21,449 nucleotides of DNA from an uncultured Roseovarius sp. (GCA_934501475.1 CAKSUL010000033.1:1-21449), one strand, 5' to 3'; counted from the first letter of the stretch, positions 8,429-17,215 are shown. Notes: a model not told the origin generated them from the letters alone. A program made the numbers and translations.

Positions 8429-9181
8429 ATGAAACGCCTGTTGACCACCACCGCCCTTGCAATCGCCGTGGGGTCGCCCGCTTTGGCCTTTGACCCCGCC
8501 GCCATGTCCCAGGCCGAACGCGAGGCCTTTGGCAGCGAAATCCGCGCCTATCTGCTGGAGAATCCCGAAGTGATCTTCGAGGCCGTGGCCGTTCTGGAAC
8601 AGCGCCAGGCCGAGGCCCAGGAGGCCGGCGACGGCGCGCTGATCGCCGCCAATGCCGACGCGCTGTTTGACGACACGCACAGCTATGTCGACGGCAATCC
8701 CGAAGGCGACATCACCGTGGTCGAGTTTTTCGACTATCGCTGCGGCTATTGCCGCAAGGCCTTTGACGATGTGAACGCGCTTCTTGAGCAGGATGGCAAC
8801 ATCCGCCTGATCCTCAAGGAATTCCCCATTCTGGGCGAGCAATCGACGCTGTCCTCGCGCTTTGCCATCGCGACCAAGCAGGTCGCCGGGGATGAGGCCT
8901 ATAAATCGGTGCATGACGCGTTGATGACGTTCAAGGGCGATCTGTCGGACACCGCGCTGCGCCGCCTTGCCGAGGGTCTGGGCATCGACGCCGACCCGGT
9001 GCTGGCGCATATGAACAGCGACGAGGTGGATGTGGTGATCGCGGCCAATCATGCGGTCGGTCAGGCGATGCAGGTTTCGGGCACGCCGTCCTTTGTCTTT
9101 GGCGATCAGGTGCTGCGCGGCTATGTGCCGCTGGACGGCATGTTGCAGATCGCCGCCGAGATCCGCGCGCAGGACGGCTGA
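8429..9181 (+). CDS. Periplasmic thiol-disulfide protein, DsbA family with ScsC-like N-terminal domain
   Basis: Thioredoxin-fold oxidoreductase or isomerase acting on periplasmic disulfides. It has a signal peptide (1-20, ending PALA), an N-terminal helical region (about 25-65, AYLLENPEVIFEAVAVLEQR) like the oligomerisation segment of ScsC proteins, then the thioredoxin-like core with active site C105-G-Y-C108 and cis-proline P220 in SGTPSF. Length 250 is typical. Start ATG at 8429 has GGAG 9 bases upstream, within the 14-base gap after the M48 stop; an open frame from 8366 overlaps the protease and is not the start. Related proteins are called DsbA, Com1 or ScsC. The helical segment favours an oligomeric isomerase over a monomeric oxidase, but this is inferred. 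Confidence 0.92.
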   Translation: MKRLLTTTALAIAVGSPALAFDPAAMSQAEREAFGSEIRAYLLENPEVIFEAVAVLEQRQAEAQEAGDGALIAANADALFDDTHSYVDGNPEGDITVVEFFDYRCGYCRKAFDDVNALLEQDGNIRLILKEFPILGEQSTLSSRFAIATKQVAGDEAYKSVHDALMTFKGDLSDTALRRLAEGLGIDADPVLAHMNSDEVDVVIAANHAVGQAMQVSGTPSFVFGDQVLRGYVPLDGMLQIAAEIRAQDG

Positions 9182-9214
9182 TCACTCGATAAGAAAACCG
9201 CGGGCGGCGGGGGT

Positions 9215-10360
9215 TTACTCTGCCGCCTCGGAGGCGCCTGACGCAGCGGCGGCCAGATCGGCCTCGATGCGCGCGGCGCGGGTCTCGACCTGTTCGACGA
9301 TATGGTCGATCATCTGCTCATTGTTCAGCTTGTGGCTCTGCTTGCCGGCCAGATAGACCATCCCCGACCCTGCCCCGCCACCGGTAAAGCCGACATCGGT
9401 CATCAGCGCCTCGCCGGGGCCGTTGACGACACAGCCGATGATGCTCAGGCTCATCGGGGTCTTGATATGCTCCAGCCGCTGTTCGAGGATCTCGACGGTG
9501 CGGATCACGTCAAAGCCCTGTCGCGCACAGCTGGGGCAGCTGATGATGTTGACGCCGCGATGGCGCAGGCCAAGCGATTTCAGCATCTCGAACCCGACCT
9601 TGATTTCCTGCACCGGATCGGCGGACAGGCTGACGCGGATCGTGTCGCCGATGCCCGCCCATAGCAGGTTGCCCATGCCGATGGCGGATTTGATCGTGCC
9701 GCTCATCAGGCCGCCCGCCTCGGTGATGCCCAGGTGGATCGGGGCATCGGTGGCCTCGGCCAGTTGTTGATAGGCGGCGGCGGCCATGAAAACATCCGAC
9801 GCCTTGACGCTGATCTTGAACTCGTGAAAATCGTTGTCCTGCAGGATGCGCATATGTTCCAGCCCAGACTCGACCATGGCATCGGGGCAAGGTTCCCCGT
9901 ATTTGTCCAGCAGGTGTTTCTCCAGCGACCCGGCATTCACGCCGATGCGGATCGAACAACCATGATCGCGCGCGGCCTGGATCACGTCGCGCACCCGCTC
10001 GGGGCTGCCGATATTGCCGGGGTTGATGCGCAGGCAGGCCGCGCCCGCCTCGGCCGCCTCGATCCCGCGCTTGTAGTGAAAATGGATATCCGCAACCAGC
10101 GGCACCGGGCTTTCGCGCACGATGTCGCGCAGCGCGCGCGATGACGCCTCATCGGGCACCGACACGCGCACGATATCGGCCCCCGCATCGGCGGCGGCCT
10201 GGATCTGGGCGACGGTTGCGGCCACATCCGTGGTGGCGGTGTTGGTCATGGTCTGCACGCTGATCGGCGCATCGCCCCCCACCGCCACATTGCCCACCAT
10301 GATCTGCCGGCTCTTGCGGCGATGGATATTGCGCCAGGGGCGGATATGGTTCAGCGACAT
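9215..10360 (-). CDS. ispG: 4-hydroxy-3-methylbut-2-en-1-yl diphosphate synthase
   Basis: Iron-sulfur enzyme of the MEP isoprenoid pathway, converting MEcPP to HMBPP in the cytosol. An N-terminal TIM barrel (about 12-265; [33 protein letters not shown]) is followed by the [4Fe-4S] domain with ligands C275 and C278 (ISCPSCAR) and C310 plus E317 in [10 protein letters not shown]. 381 residues, normal for the bacterial two-domain form. ATG at 10358-10360 has AGGA 9 bases upstream; an upstream extension to 10423 is unlikely. A Glu/Ala-rich tail ([15 protein letters not shown]) ends the protein. Downstream of rodZ on the same strand, as in E. coli, and convergent with the DsbA-like gene (33-base gap). 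Confidence 0.97.
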   Translation of the reverse strand: MSLNHIRPWRNIHRRKSRQIMVGNVAVGGDAPISVQTMTNTATTDVAATVAQIQAAADAGADIVRVSVPDEASSRALRDIVRESPVPLVADIHFHYKRGIEAAEAGAACLRINPGNIGSPERVRDVIQAARDHGCSIRIGVNAGSLEKHLLDKYGEPCPDAMVESGLEHMRILQDNDFHEFKISVKASDVFMAAAAYQQLAEATDAPIHLGITEAGGLMSGTIKSAIGMGNLLWAGIGDTIRVSLSADPVQEIKVGFEMLKSLGLRHRGVNIISCPSCARQGFDVIRTVEILEQRLEHIKTPMSLSIIGCVVNGPGEALMTDVGFTGGGAGSGMVYLAGKQSHKLNNEQMIDHIVEQVETRAARIEADLAAAASGASEAAE

Positions 10361-10394
10361 TGCGTGCGGTCCTGTGTGCTCGGGATGTTGGCCA

Positions 10395-10423
10395 TAGATA
10401 GGACGATGTGCGCCGCGCTGCAA
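10395..10423 (-). promoter_or_regulatory. Candidate sigma-70 promoter for ispG
   Basis: Minus-strand TTGCAG (10418-10423) and TATCTA (10395-10400) with an exact 17-base spacer, in the 137-base gap between rodZ and ispG. Initiation near 10388 gives a leader of about 28 bases. It suggests that ispG can be transcribed independently of rodZ. Confidence 0.45.
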
Positions 10424-10497
10424 TGCGAGAGGGCGTCTGTCCGCGTGAAAACGCCGCGATGAACGCTACATTCCGGCCCGGCGATTGCGAGGGTGGA

Positions 10498-11748
10498 TTA
10501 CTGGGCGACGCCCTGCAATGCCGCGACGTAGCGCGAGAAATCGCTGTCCTGGGTCAAATCCGCAACCTCGAGCGTCTCGGTCAGCGCCGCTGAGGCCAGC
10601 GCGAGATTGGACGTCACCGACCCGCGCGGCCCGGCGGGGCCATAATGGGTGCCGTTCACCGAGAAATAGATCGCACCCGATTCCCCGACACGCAGGGTTG
10701 GCGGCACTTCGGTCGCGGGCACGTCATAGGTATCGCCCGCGTTCATGATCCCTTCAAAGATCACGCTGCCGTCGGCGGCGCGCACGCGCACCCATGCCGG
10801 ACGCACCGCAACCATGCGCACACCCGGTGTTGCCTGTTCCACCACCTGCGGACCAAGAACCGAGGCGATGGCCGCATCAATCGGATTGCTGGGCTCTGCC
10901 ATCTGGCCAGAGGTCAGCCCGCCGGAGGTCAGACCGCCGGAGGTTCTGGCATCGGTGGCATCCGCGCGGATCGTGCCGACGCTCGCCGGGTCCAGCGTGG
11001 AAATCGGCGCATCGCGCGCCACCAGCACCGGCACGTCCAGCGCCTTGGGCCGATAAAGCCGGTCCAGGCTGTCGATGCCGGGTGTGGTCAGGTCATCCGC
11101 ATCGACAGTGTCGCGCCCGAATGCCGTGGTCGAGGACGCCGCCTGAAGCGGATCGAGATCGGCCAGAACGTCGGGCGTGTTTTCCACCGGTGACACATGC
11201 ACGCGCTGCACTTCGTTCAGCACGCTCCAGCCGCCATAGCCGATGGCGCCGATCAGCGCGACCAGCACCGCAAGCGAGCCGACCGCGCCGGGTTCGATCC
11301 GCGACAGCAGGCTTTCGGCGGCCGGCACGAAGGGGGTGCTGGGTGCGGTCAGGCGGTCATCGCCGCGCCGCGCCGAGGCGCGTGCGATCGGCTCATCGGA
11401 TTTGCGCACCGACGACGCGGCAGCCGACATGCCATGCGCGATGGCAAAGCCGCTTTCGGCGCAGAAACTGGCAAAGGCGCGGTCCGGGTCCATCTGCAGA
11501 TAGCGCGCATAAGAGCGCACATAGCCGGGGATGAAACCGGGGGTGTCAAAGGCATCGGGATCCGCATTCTCGATCGCGGCCACATAGCTGGCCTTGATCC
11601 TGAGTTCGCGCTCCACATCCAGAAGGGATTTTCCGAGAGTCGCCCGTTCGCCGCGCATGAGATCGCCAAGACGCAGTTCAAACGAGTCGAACCCGCGTTG
11701 TTCCGCCTCTTTGGATTCACTGACGCGAGACTTGCGACGCAATCTCAT
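10498..11748 (-). CDS. rodZ: RodZ-like cytoskeletal/cell-shape membrane protein
   Basis: Membrane protein that links MreB filaments to the periplasmic elongation machinery. The 416 residues show a cytoplasmic HTH_25 domain (about 24-95; GDLMRGERATLGKSLLDV, IKASYVAAIENADPDAF, GFIPGYVRSYARYL), a basic/Pro-Ser linker, one transmembrane helix (about 158-177) and a periplasmic part ending in a RodZ C-terminal (DUF4115) beta domain (about 312-385; RPAWVRVRAADGSVIFEG, RVGESGAIYFSVNG). The periplasmic linker holds a short tandem repeat (TSGGLTSGGLTSG). ATG at 11746-11748 has CAGG just upstream; an extension to 11832 is not supported. Precedes ispG, the order also found in E. coli. RodZ, PBP1A and AmiC in the window all serve wall growth, though not as one operon. 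Confidence 0.9.
   Translation of the reverse strand: MRLRRKSRVSESKEAEQRGFDSFELRLGDLMRGERATLGKSLLDVERELRIKASYVAAIENADPDAFDTPGFIPGYVRSYARYLQMDPDRAFASFCAESGFAIAHGMSAAASSVRKSDEPIARASARRGDDRLTAPSTPFVPAAESLLSRIEPGAVGSLAVLVALIGAIGYGGWSVLNEVQRVHVSPVENTPDVLADLDPLQAASSTTAFGRDTVDADDLTTPGIDSLDRLYRPKALDVPVLVARDAPISTLDPASVGTIRADATDARTSGGLTSGGLTSGQMAEPSNPIDAAIASVLGPQVVEQATPGVRMVAVRPAWVRVRAADGSVIFEGIMNAGDTYDVPATEVPPTLRVGESGAIYFSVNGTHYGPAGPRGSVTSNLALASAALTETLEVADLTQDSDFSRYVAALQGVAQ
10911..10940. repeat. 15-base tandem duplication inside rodZ
   Basis: Units 10911-10925 and 10926-10940 differ at one base. They encode the repeated TSGGL in the periplasmic linker of RodZ. The unit keeps the reading frame, so copy number could vary without breaking the protein. 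Confidence 0.85.
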
Positions 11749-12186
11749 ACAACCTGCCCTCTGCCTTCTTTGTGACCTGTGCCCGAATGTCCCGATTCGG
11801 AACCTGTCCTCTTGTTTCGAATACGTTACCACAGCGCAAGAATTTTTGCACCACTGCGGCCTTCACCCGGTTAACTCGGCACGATTCAGCCAAAACCCGC
11901 GTATTTTCGCAGGTTTGCGCGCTATATGGCGGCGTGAGGCCACACAGGCGCGGAACAAAAGTGACGCAACGGCGTGCATCCTGATAGCCCCTCTCAGATC
12001 GTCCGGGTTGCCCCTGGCAGCGCGGATACAAGACCTGCCCCGCACCTGCAACAGTCTAAACCGGATCGTGCGGCGCGACGTTGATCCGTGTCAATCGCTG
12101 CGCGAAATCCCGCCATCTATCGGGTGGACAGCACGGCGCGGGCTGCTACCCTGCGCTTCATCCGCAACCCAATCCAAGGCCCGCCC
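11749..12186. other. Divergent intergenic region between rodZ and the M20 hydrolase
   Basis: This 438-base stretch carries no convincing gene: the open frames in it have arginine/cysteine-rich translations, poor starts and no family match. It must hold the start signals for rodZ (leftward) and the M20 gene (rightward), but I see no strong -35/-10 pair for either. Structured elements include a 6+6 inverted repeat at 11783-11800 and an imperfect hairpin at 11893-11916 (AAACC/GGTTT outer arms, GCG/CGC inner arms, loop TATTTT). The A/T content is locally higher at 11815-11910 than in the surrounding genes. Confidence 0.6.
11783..11800. promoter_or_regulatory. Inverted repeat in the rodZ leader (operator or RNA hairpin)
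   Basis: CCGAAT, six bases, ATTCGG: perfect 6-base arms, 35-52 bases before the rodZ start. It could be a protein-binding palindrome or a hairpin in the 5' leader. No regulator can be assigned. Confidence 0.45.
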
Positions 12187-13566
12187 ATGTCCCTCACCGC
12201 CATCCTGTCCCGCATCGACAATCAGTTGCCCGCCGCCACCGAGCGCCTGCTGGAATTCCTGCGCATCCCCTCCATCTCGACCGACCCGGCCTATGCGGGG
12301 CCCTGTCAGGACGCCGCCGACTGGCTGGTGGCGGATCTGAAAACACTGGGCGCGCGCGCGGAAAAGCGCGACACCCCCGGTCATCCGATGGTGGTGGGCC
12401 ATGTGGACGGCGCCAACCCGGACGCGCCGCATCTGCTGTTTTACGGGCATTACGATGTGCAGCCGGTTGATCCGCTTGAGTTGTGGGACAATGACCCCTT
12501 CGATCCCCGGATCGAGGACACCGCGCGCGGCAAGGTCATTCGCGGGCGCGGCGCGGGTGACGACAAGGGCCAGTTGATGACCTTTGTCGAGGCCTGCCGC
12601 GCCTATCGGGACGTCACCGGCGCGATGCCCTGCAAGATCACGTTCTTCTTTGAGGGCGAAGAGGAATCCGGCTCTCCGTCGCTGGTGCCGTTCATGCAGG
12701 AAAACGCGGATGAGTTGCGCTCGGATCTGGCGCTGATCTGCGACACGGGGCTGTTTCAGTCGCGCACCCCCGCCATCGTCACCATGCTGCGCGGGATGCT
12801 GAGCGAGGAATTCACCATCACCGGCCCGGATGTGGACCTGCATTCGGGGTTCTTTGGCGGGCTGGCGATGAACCCGATCCGCGTCCTGTCGCGCATCCTG
12901 GCCGATCTGCATGACGACAGCCGCCGGGTCACGATCCCCGGTTTCTATGACGGCATCCCCGATCTGACGCCCGAGGTCGCGGCGCAGTGGGAGGCGCTGA
13001 ATTTCGATCACAAGGCGTTCCTTGGCGCGGTCGGCCTGAGCGAGCCCGCAGGCGAGCGGGGGCGCACCCCGCTCGAGATGACATGGTCACGCCCAACCGC
13101 CGAGGTCAACGGCATCTGGGGCGGCTATACCGGCGACGGGTTCAAGACCGTCCTGCCCTCCAAAGCGTCGGCCAAGATCAGCTTTCGTCTGGTCGAAGGC
13201 CAGGACCCGCTGGCCCTGCGCGAGGCGTTCCGCGCCTTTGTGCGCGCCCGCCTGCCCGCCGATTGCAAGGTCGAATTCCGCGGCCACGGCGCCAGCCGCG
13301 CCAGCGTGATGGCCACCGACCACCCCGCATTCGAAGCGGCGCGCGCCGCCCTCAGCGATGAATGGCCCGAACCGGCGGCCTATGTCGGCTGTGGCGGCTC
13401 GATCCCGATCGCGGGGCATTTCACCGAAATTCTGGGCACCAGCGCCATGCTGATCGGCTTTGGCAAGGATGACGACGCCATCCATTCCCCAAACGAGAAA
13501 TACGACATGGAAAGCTTTCACAAGGGCACGCGCAGCTGGGCGCGGATTCTGGACGCGCTGACCTGA
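12187..13566 (+). CDS. M20 family dipeptidase/metallohydrolase (carnosinase-like clan)
   Basis: Cytosolic dinuclear zinc hydrolase cleaving dipeptides or related N-acyl amides. In the 459 residues the metal and catalytic set is complete: H88 and D90 in FYGHYDVQP, bridging D125 in GAGDDKGQ, catalytic E159 and ligand E160 in EGEEESGS, D186 in CDTG, and H433 in AIHSPNEKY. H219 (DLHSGFFGG) in the lid/dimerisation domain marks the carnosinase-like subfamily. ATG at 12187 has AAGG 7 bases upstream; an earlier GTG frame from 12088 has no support. It stands alone on its strand, divergent from rodZ and convergent (21 bases) with the EamA transporter. The true substrate is unknown. Confidence 0.93.
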   Translation: MSLTAILSRIDNQLPAATERLLEFLRIPSISTDPAYAGPCQDAADWLVADLKTLGARAEKRDTPGHPMVVGHVDGANPDAPHLLFYGHYDVQPVDPLELWDNDPFDPRIEDTARGKVIRGRGAGDDKGQLMTFVEACRAYRDVTGAMPCKITFFFEGEEESGSPSLVPFMQENADELRSDLALICDTGLFQSRTPAIVTMLRGMLSEEFTITGPDVDLHSGFFGGLAMNPIRVLSRILADLHDDSRRVTIPGFYDGIPDLTPEVAAQWEALNFDHKAFLGAVGLSEPAGERGRTPLEMTWSRPTAEVNGIWGGYTGDGFKTVLPSKASAKISFRLVEGQDPLALREAFRAFVRARLPADCKVEFRGHGASRASVMATDHPAFEAARAALSDEWPEPAAYVGCGGSIPIAGHFTEILGTSAMLIGFGKDDDAIHSPNEKYDMESFHKGTRSWARILDALT

Positions 13567-13587
13567 TGTGATCGCGGTGCCGGCGGC

Positions 13588-14484
13588 CTAACCGGACGCG
13601 CTGACGCGTTTGCTGCGCCAAAGGATGAAAAGGCCGGCAATGACGATAAGGCCCGCCCCGATCATCATCGACGCCGTCAGCGACTCGCCAAACAGCAACA
13701 CGCCAAGCGCCATGCCAAAGATCAGCCGGGTATATCGGAACGGCGTCACCGCCGAGACCTCGCCGGTGCGCATCGCCGTCATCAGACAGCCATAGGCCGC
13801 AACGCCCGCCAGCACCGCCGCCAGCAGGTGAAACGACGTCTGAATGTCCGGGCGCACGAATGATGCACCCTGCCAGATTGAGAACGCCGCGCCCGCAACG
13901 ATGACCGACAGAAAACCATAGACACCCAGAATCGACGCGCTGAGCGACGCGGGCGCGGCGCGGCTGGCAAGGTCGCGCCCCGCAAAGCCCAGCGTCCCGA
14001 TCACCGCCAGAACCGACAGTATCGAAAAACCGTCGGTTCCCGGCTGAAGGATCACCAGAACGCCCGTGAACCCGATGAAAATCGCCGTCCATCTGCGCCA
14101 GCCGATCCGCTCGCCAAACACCAGTGCCGCGCCCGCGATGACGACAAGCGGGGTCGCCTGCAGGATGACGGTCGCCGCCGACAACGGGATCAGCGAAATC
14201 GCGAGCACATAGAACAACCGCCCGATGATCTCAAAGAGCACCCGCACCAGCATCGGCCTGGACATGACATCCGGGTTGAACAGGGTCTCGTTTTTCAGGC
14301 GCGCGATGCAGGCAAAGACCACCGCGCCGCCGGCTCCGAAGATGATCAGGATCTGACCGACCGGAAGGGTCTGGGACGCTGCCTTGACGAAGGTGTCCTC
14401 AACGGCGAATCCGGCCATGGCGGCAATCATCCAGAAACTGCCCAGCAGGTTGGCCCTGCGGTCGGTCGCGATGTGAAGTGTCAA
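13588..14484 (-). CDS. EamA/DMT-family membrane transporter
   Basis: Drug/metabolite transporter superfamily protein, usually exporting amino acids or other small metabolites across the inner membrane. Two EamA halves with about ten hydrophobic helices are visible: from SFWMIAAMAGFAVEDTFVK through VILQATPLVVIAGAALVFGER, and a second copy from SASILGVYGFLSVIVAG to SAVTPFRYTRLIFGMALGVLLFGES. The double occurrence of the P-x(n)-FGE motif is typical. No ATG fits the expected start. I used TTG at 14482-14484 (298 residues, normal length, GGGA 5 bases upstream); TTG at 14581-14583 would add 33 residues without homology-like character or a ribosome site. Substrate unknown. Confidence 0.88.
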   Translation of the reverse strand: MTLHIATDRRANLLGSFWMIAAMAGFAVEDTFVKAASQTLPVGQILIIFGAGGAVVFACIARLKNETLFNPDVMSRPMLVRVLFEIIGRLFYVLAISLIPLSAATVILQATPLVVIAGAALVFGERIGWRRWTAIFIGFTGVLVILQPGTDGFSILSVLAVIGTLGFAGRDLASRAAPASLSASILGVYGFLSVIVAGAAFSIWQGASFVRPDIQTSFHLLAAVLAGVAAYGCLMTAMRTGEVSAVTPFRYTRLIFGMALGVLLFGESLTASMMIGAGLIVIAGLFILWRSKRVSASG

Positions 14485-14658
14485 GATGGTCCCGATTCTG
14501 CGTTTGTCTCTGACGGGGATGCACGCAAGTCTGGATGCTGCAGGGTTCAGCAATCCGATGCGGGAAATATGGATGAAGGTCAACGGAAATGACCACGCTC
14601 ACATCGATGCGCGTCCGGAGAGCGTTGATAGGACCCCCCTGCCGGCTCAGGCCTGCGT

Positions 14659-16320
14659 CTAATCCGGTGTCTGACCGGGTGCATGATCAAGCGTCTCACC
14701 CCTGCGCGCCATCGTGTTGCGCAGCCAATCGGGGTCCATCTGCGGCACCGAGGCCAGCAATTCCTTTGTATAGGCCTGCGTGGGATTGGCCAGCAGCTCG
14801 GTCGCGGGGCCCTGTTCGACGATGCGGCCGCGATGCATCACCACCACATGATCCGAAATCGCGCGCACGGTTTCGATGTCATGGGTGATGAACACAAAGG
14901 TGCGCCCCATGTCCTTTTGCAGCTTCAGGATCAGTTTCAGGATCTGTTCCTGCACCAGTTGATCCAGCGCCGATGTCACCTCGTCGCAGATGAAGATGTC
15001 CGGCTCGGCCGCCAGCGCGCGCGCAATCGCCACGCGTTGCTTCTGACCGCCCGACAGTTCGGGGGGGCGGGTCTGCATCCGCTCGGGCGGGATGCCGACC
15101 AGTTGCAGGATCTCACCGACGCGCTGACGTCTGGCGCGCCCGCGCAGCCCCAGATAGCGCTGCAAGGGGCGCCCGATGATGGTCTCGATGGTGTGATGCG
15201 GGTTCAGCGCCGTGTCGGCGGATTGATAGATCATCTGGATGCGGCGCAACAGATCCCTGCCGCGCGCCTTTTTGCTGGGCGGCAGCGGTTCACCGCGAAA
15301 GGTGATGCTGCCTGCGGTTTGCGGCATGACGCCCGACAACACCCGCGCCAGCGTCGATTTGCCCGACCCGGATTCACCGACGACGGCCACGATACTGCCC
15401 TCCGGCAGGTCCAGCGTGACATTTTCCAGTGCCTTGAAATCGCCATAGCGCGCCTCGAGCCCCTTGATGCTGAGGATGACGGGCTTGCGTGCGACCGGTG
15501 TCTTTTCCAGCATCCGCACCGACCAGAGCGATTTGGTATAGGCCTCTTCGGGCGCGCTCAGCATCGCGCGGGTCGGGGCCTCTTCGATCAGATTGCCGTG
15601 GCGCAGCACCATGACGCGATGCGCCATCTGGGCGACCACGGCAAGGTCATGGGTGATATAGATCGCGGCGGTGTTGTATTGCTCGACGATGCGGCGGATC
15701 GCGGCCAGAACCTCGACCTGGGTGGTGACATCCAGCGCGGTCGTGGGTTCGTCGAACACGATCAGATCGGGGCGGCAGGTCATTGCCATCGCGGTCATGG
15801 CGCGCTGCAATTGCCCGCCCGACACCTGATGCGGAAACCGCGTGCCGATCGTGCCGGGTGAGGGCAATTGCAACTGCCCATATAGATCAATCGCGCGCGA
15901 TGTTGCCTCGCGGCGGCGCGAAATGTGGTGGATCACGCTGGTTTCGACGGTCTGGGGCAACAGGCGATAGGCGGGGTTGAACGACGCCGCGGCACTTTGC
16001 GCCACATAGGCGATGCGGGTGCCGCGCAGCGCGCGCCGCCCGCTTTCCGGCAGGGCCAGCAGGTCAATCCCGTCAAAAAGCAATGATCCGCCGGTGATCC
16101 GGCATCCGGGGCGCGTGAACCCCATTGCCGCCAGACCCAGCGTCGATTTTCCCGCCCCCGATTCCCCGATCACGCCCAGAACCTCGCCCCGGCGCACCTG
16201 CAGGTCGATGCCGTCAATCAGCGGGATCATCCTGCCCTCGACCTCGGCGGCGATCCTTAGCTGCCTCATGTCCAGCAACAGGCCGGAGTGCGCGCCCATA
16301 TCCGCCCCTGCCTCACTCAT
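14659..16320 (-). CDS. Fused peptide-type ABC transporter ATPase (DppD-DppF in one chain)
   Basis: Energises the permeases encoded just upstream. A single 553-residue protein carries two complete nucleotide-binding domains. NBD1 has Walker A GESGAGKST (52-60), signature VSGGQ (166-170), Walker B LIVFDEP (186-192) and switch H224. NBD2 has GESGSGKST (315-323), LSGGQ (422-426), FICDE (443-447) and H480. Both domains end in the oligopeptide-transporter pattern (AYTKSLW, AYTKELLASVP). In most dpp/opp systems these are two genes. ATG at 16318-16320 overlaps the permease stop in ATGAGTGA, indicating translational coupling; ATG at 16299 with AGGGG upstream is an alternative. Last gene of the transporter operon. 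Confidence 0.95.
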   Translation of the reverse strand: MSEAGADMGAHSGLLLDMRQLRIAAEVEGRMIPLIDGIDLQVRRGEVLGVIGESGAGKSTLGLAAMGFTRPGCRITGGSLLFDGIDLLALPESGRRALRGTRIAYVAQSAAASFNPAYRLLPQTVETSVIHHISRRREATSRAIDLYGQLQLPSPGTIGTRFPHQVSGGQLQRAMTAMAMTCRPDLIVFDEPTTALDVTTQVEVLAAIRRIVEQYNTAAIYITHDLAVVAQMAHRVMVLRHGNLIEEAPTRAMLSAPEEAYTKSLWSVRMLEKTPVARKPVILSIKGLEARYGDFKALENVTLDLPEGSIVAVVGESGSGKSTLARVLSGVMPQTAGSITFRGEPLPPSKKARGRDLLRRIQMIYQSADTALNPHHTIETIIGRPLQRYLGLRGRARRQRVGEILQLVGIPPERMQTRPPELSGGQKQRVAIARALAAEPDIFICDEVTSALDQLVQEQILKLILKLQKDMGRTFVFITHDIETVRAISDHVVVMHRGRIVEQGPATELLANPTQAYTKELLASVPQMDPDWLRNTMARRGETLDHAPGQTPD

Positions 16321-17215
16321 CGCGCAGCCCGCTGGCAATATTCAGGATCCAGTCCACCACGAAATTCACGCTGAGTGTCAGCAGGGCGATGGCCGAGGCC
16401 GGGATCAGCGGCGTGATGTCGCCATAGCTGATGAAGGCCGCGTTTTCGCGCACCATCGCGCCCCAGTCCGCGGCCGGCGGCTGAATGCCCAGCCCCAGAA
16501 AGGACAGCGCCGAGATGGTCAGGAAGACAAAGCAGAAGCGCAGCCCGAATTCGGCCAGCAGCATCGGCAGGATGTTCGGCAGGATCTCGCGCGTGATGAT
16601 CCAGAGCAGCCTCTCACCGCGCAGTTCCGCCGCCTCGATGAACTCCATCACCGCGACATTGCGCGCCGATGAACGCGCCAGGCGATAGATCTGCGTCGCA
16701 TTCAGCAGCGCGATGATCAGGATGATGCTGAGCACCGACGATCCGAACAGGACCAGCATGATCAGCGCGAAAATCAGCTGCGGCAGCGACATCAGCGCAT
16801 CGGCAAGGCTGGACAGCACATAATCCAGCCAGCGGGGCGCAATCGCCGACAGGATGCCCAGCATGACCCCCGCCACAAAGGCCAGCAGCGTCGTGGCAAA
16901 GGCGATCCCGATCGAATTGCGCGCGCCATATATCATCCGGCTGAGGACATCGCGGCCCAACTGGTCGGTGCCAAGGTAATAGGGTGCCTCCCACGCGGCA
17001 AAGGACTGCGCCGAGACGGTTTCGGCCTCACCGAACGGGGCCAGAAGCGGGGCGAAGATGGCCACGAAGACATAGCACAGGATCACGACCAGCCCCAGCT
17101 TGCCGGTGATCGGCGCATGTTTCAGCCGCCCCAGAAACGCGGCGCGCCGGCTGCGGCGCTGCACCGACCACATATCCGGCTCGACACCGGGGACAAGCGG
17201 GCGCGGGGCGCTCAT
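16313..17215 (-). CDS. ABC transporter permease, DppC type
   Basis: Inner-membrane channel subunit of a family 5-linked importer (peptide, opine or nickel class). 300 residues: N-terminal cytoplasmic segment, OppC_N-like first helix (39-60), the conserved GTDQLGRDVLSR (82-93), further membrane helices, and the EAA loop facing the ATPase (EAAELRGERLLW, with LPN at 212-214). ATG at 17213-17215 overlaps the stop of the DppB-like gene by 4 bases (ATGA). The open frame upstream to 17491 is antisense or out-of-frame reading of DppB. Pairs with the preceding permease as a heterodimer. Confidence 0.94.
   Translation of the reverse strand: MSAPRPLVPGVEPDMWSVQRRSRRAAFLGRLKHAPITGKLGLVVILCYVFVAIFAPLLAPFGEAETVSAQSFAAWEAPYYLGTDQLGRDVLSRMIYGARNSIGIAFATTLLAFVAGVMLGILSAIAPRWLDYVLSSLADALMSLPQLIFALIMLVLFGSSVLSIILIIALLNATQIYRLARSSARNVAVMEFIEAAELRGERLLWIITREILPNILPMLLAEFGLRFCFVFLTISALSFLGLGIQPPAADWGAMVRENAAFISYGDITPLIPASAIALLTLSVNFVVDWILNIASGLRDE

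Noticed and set aside
9194..9216. Possible bidirectional terminator between the DsbA-like gene and ispG
   Set aside because: Only AAACC/GGTTT arms pair well and the loop is GC-rich and long; too weak to call.
11717..12031. Minus-strand open frame of 104 codons upstream of rodZ
   Set aside because: Cys/Arg-rich, no ribosome site, overlaps the rodZ start in another frame, no recognisable domain.
14683..15861. Plus-strand open frame over the ABC ATPase gene
   Set aside because: Antisense to two NBDs with intact motifs; His/Arg-rich shadow.
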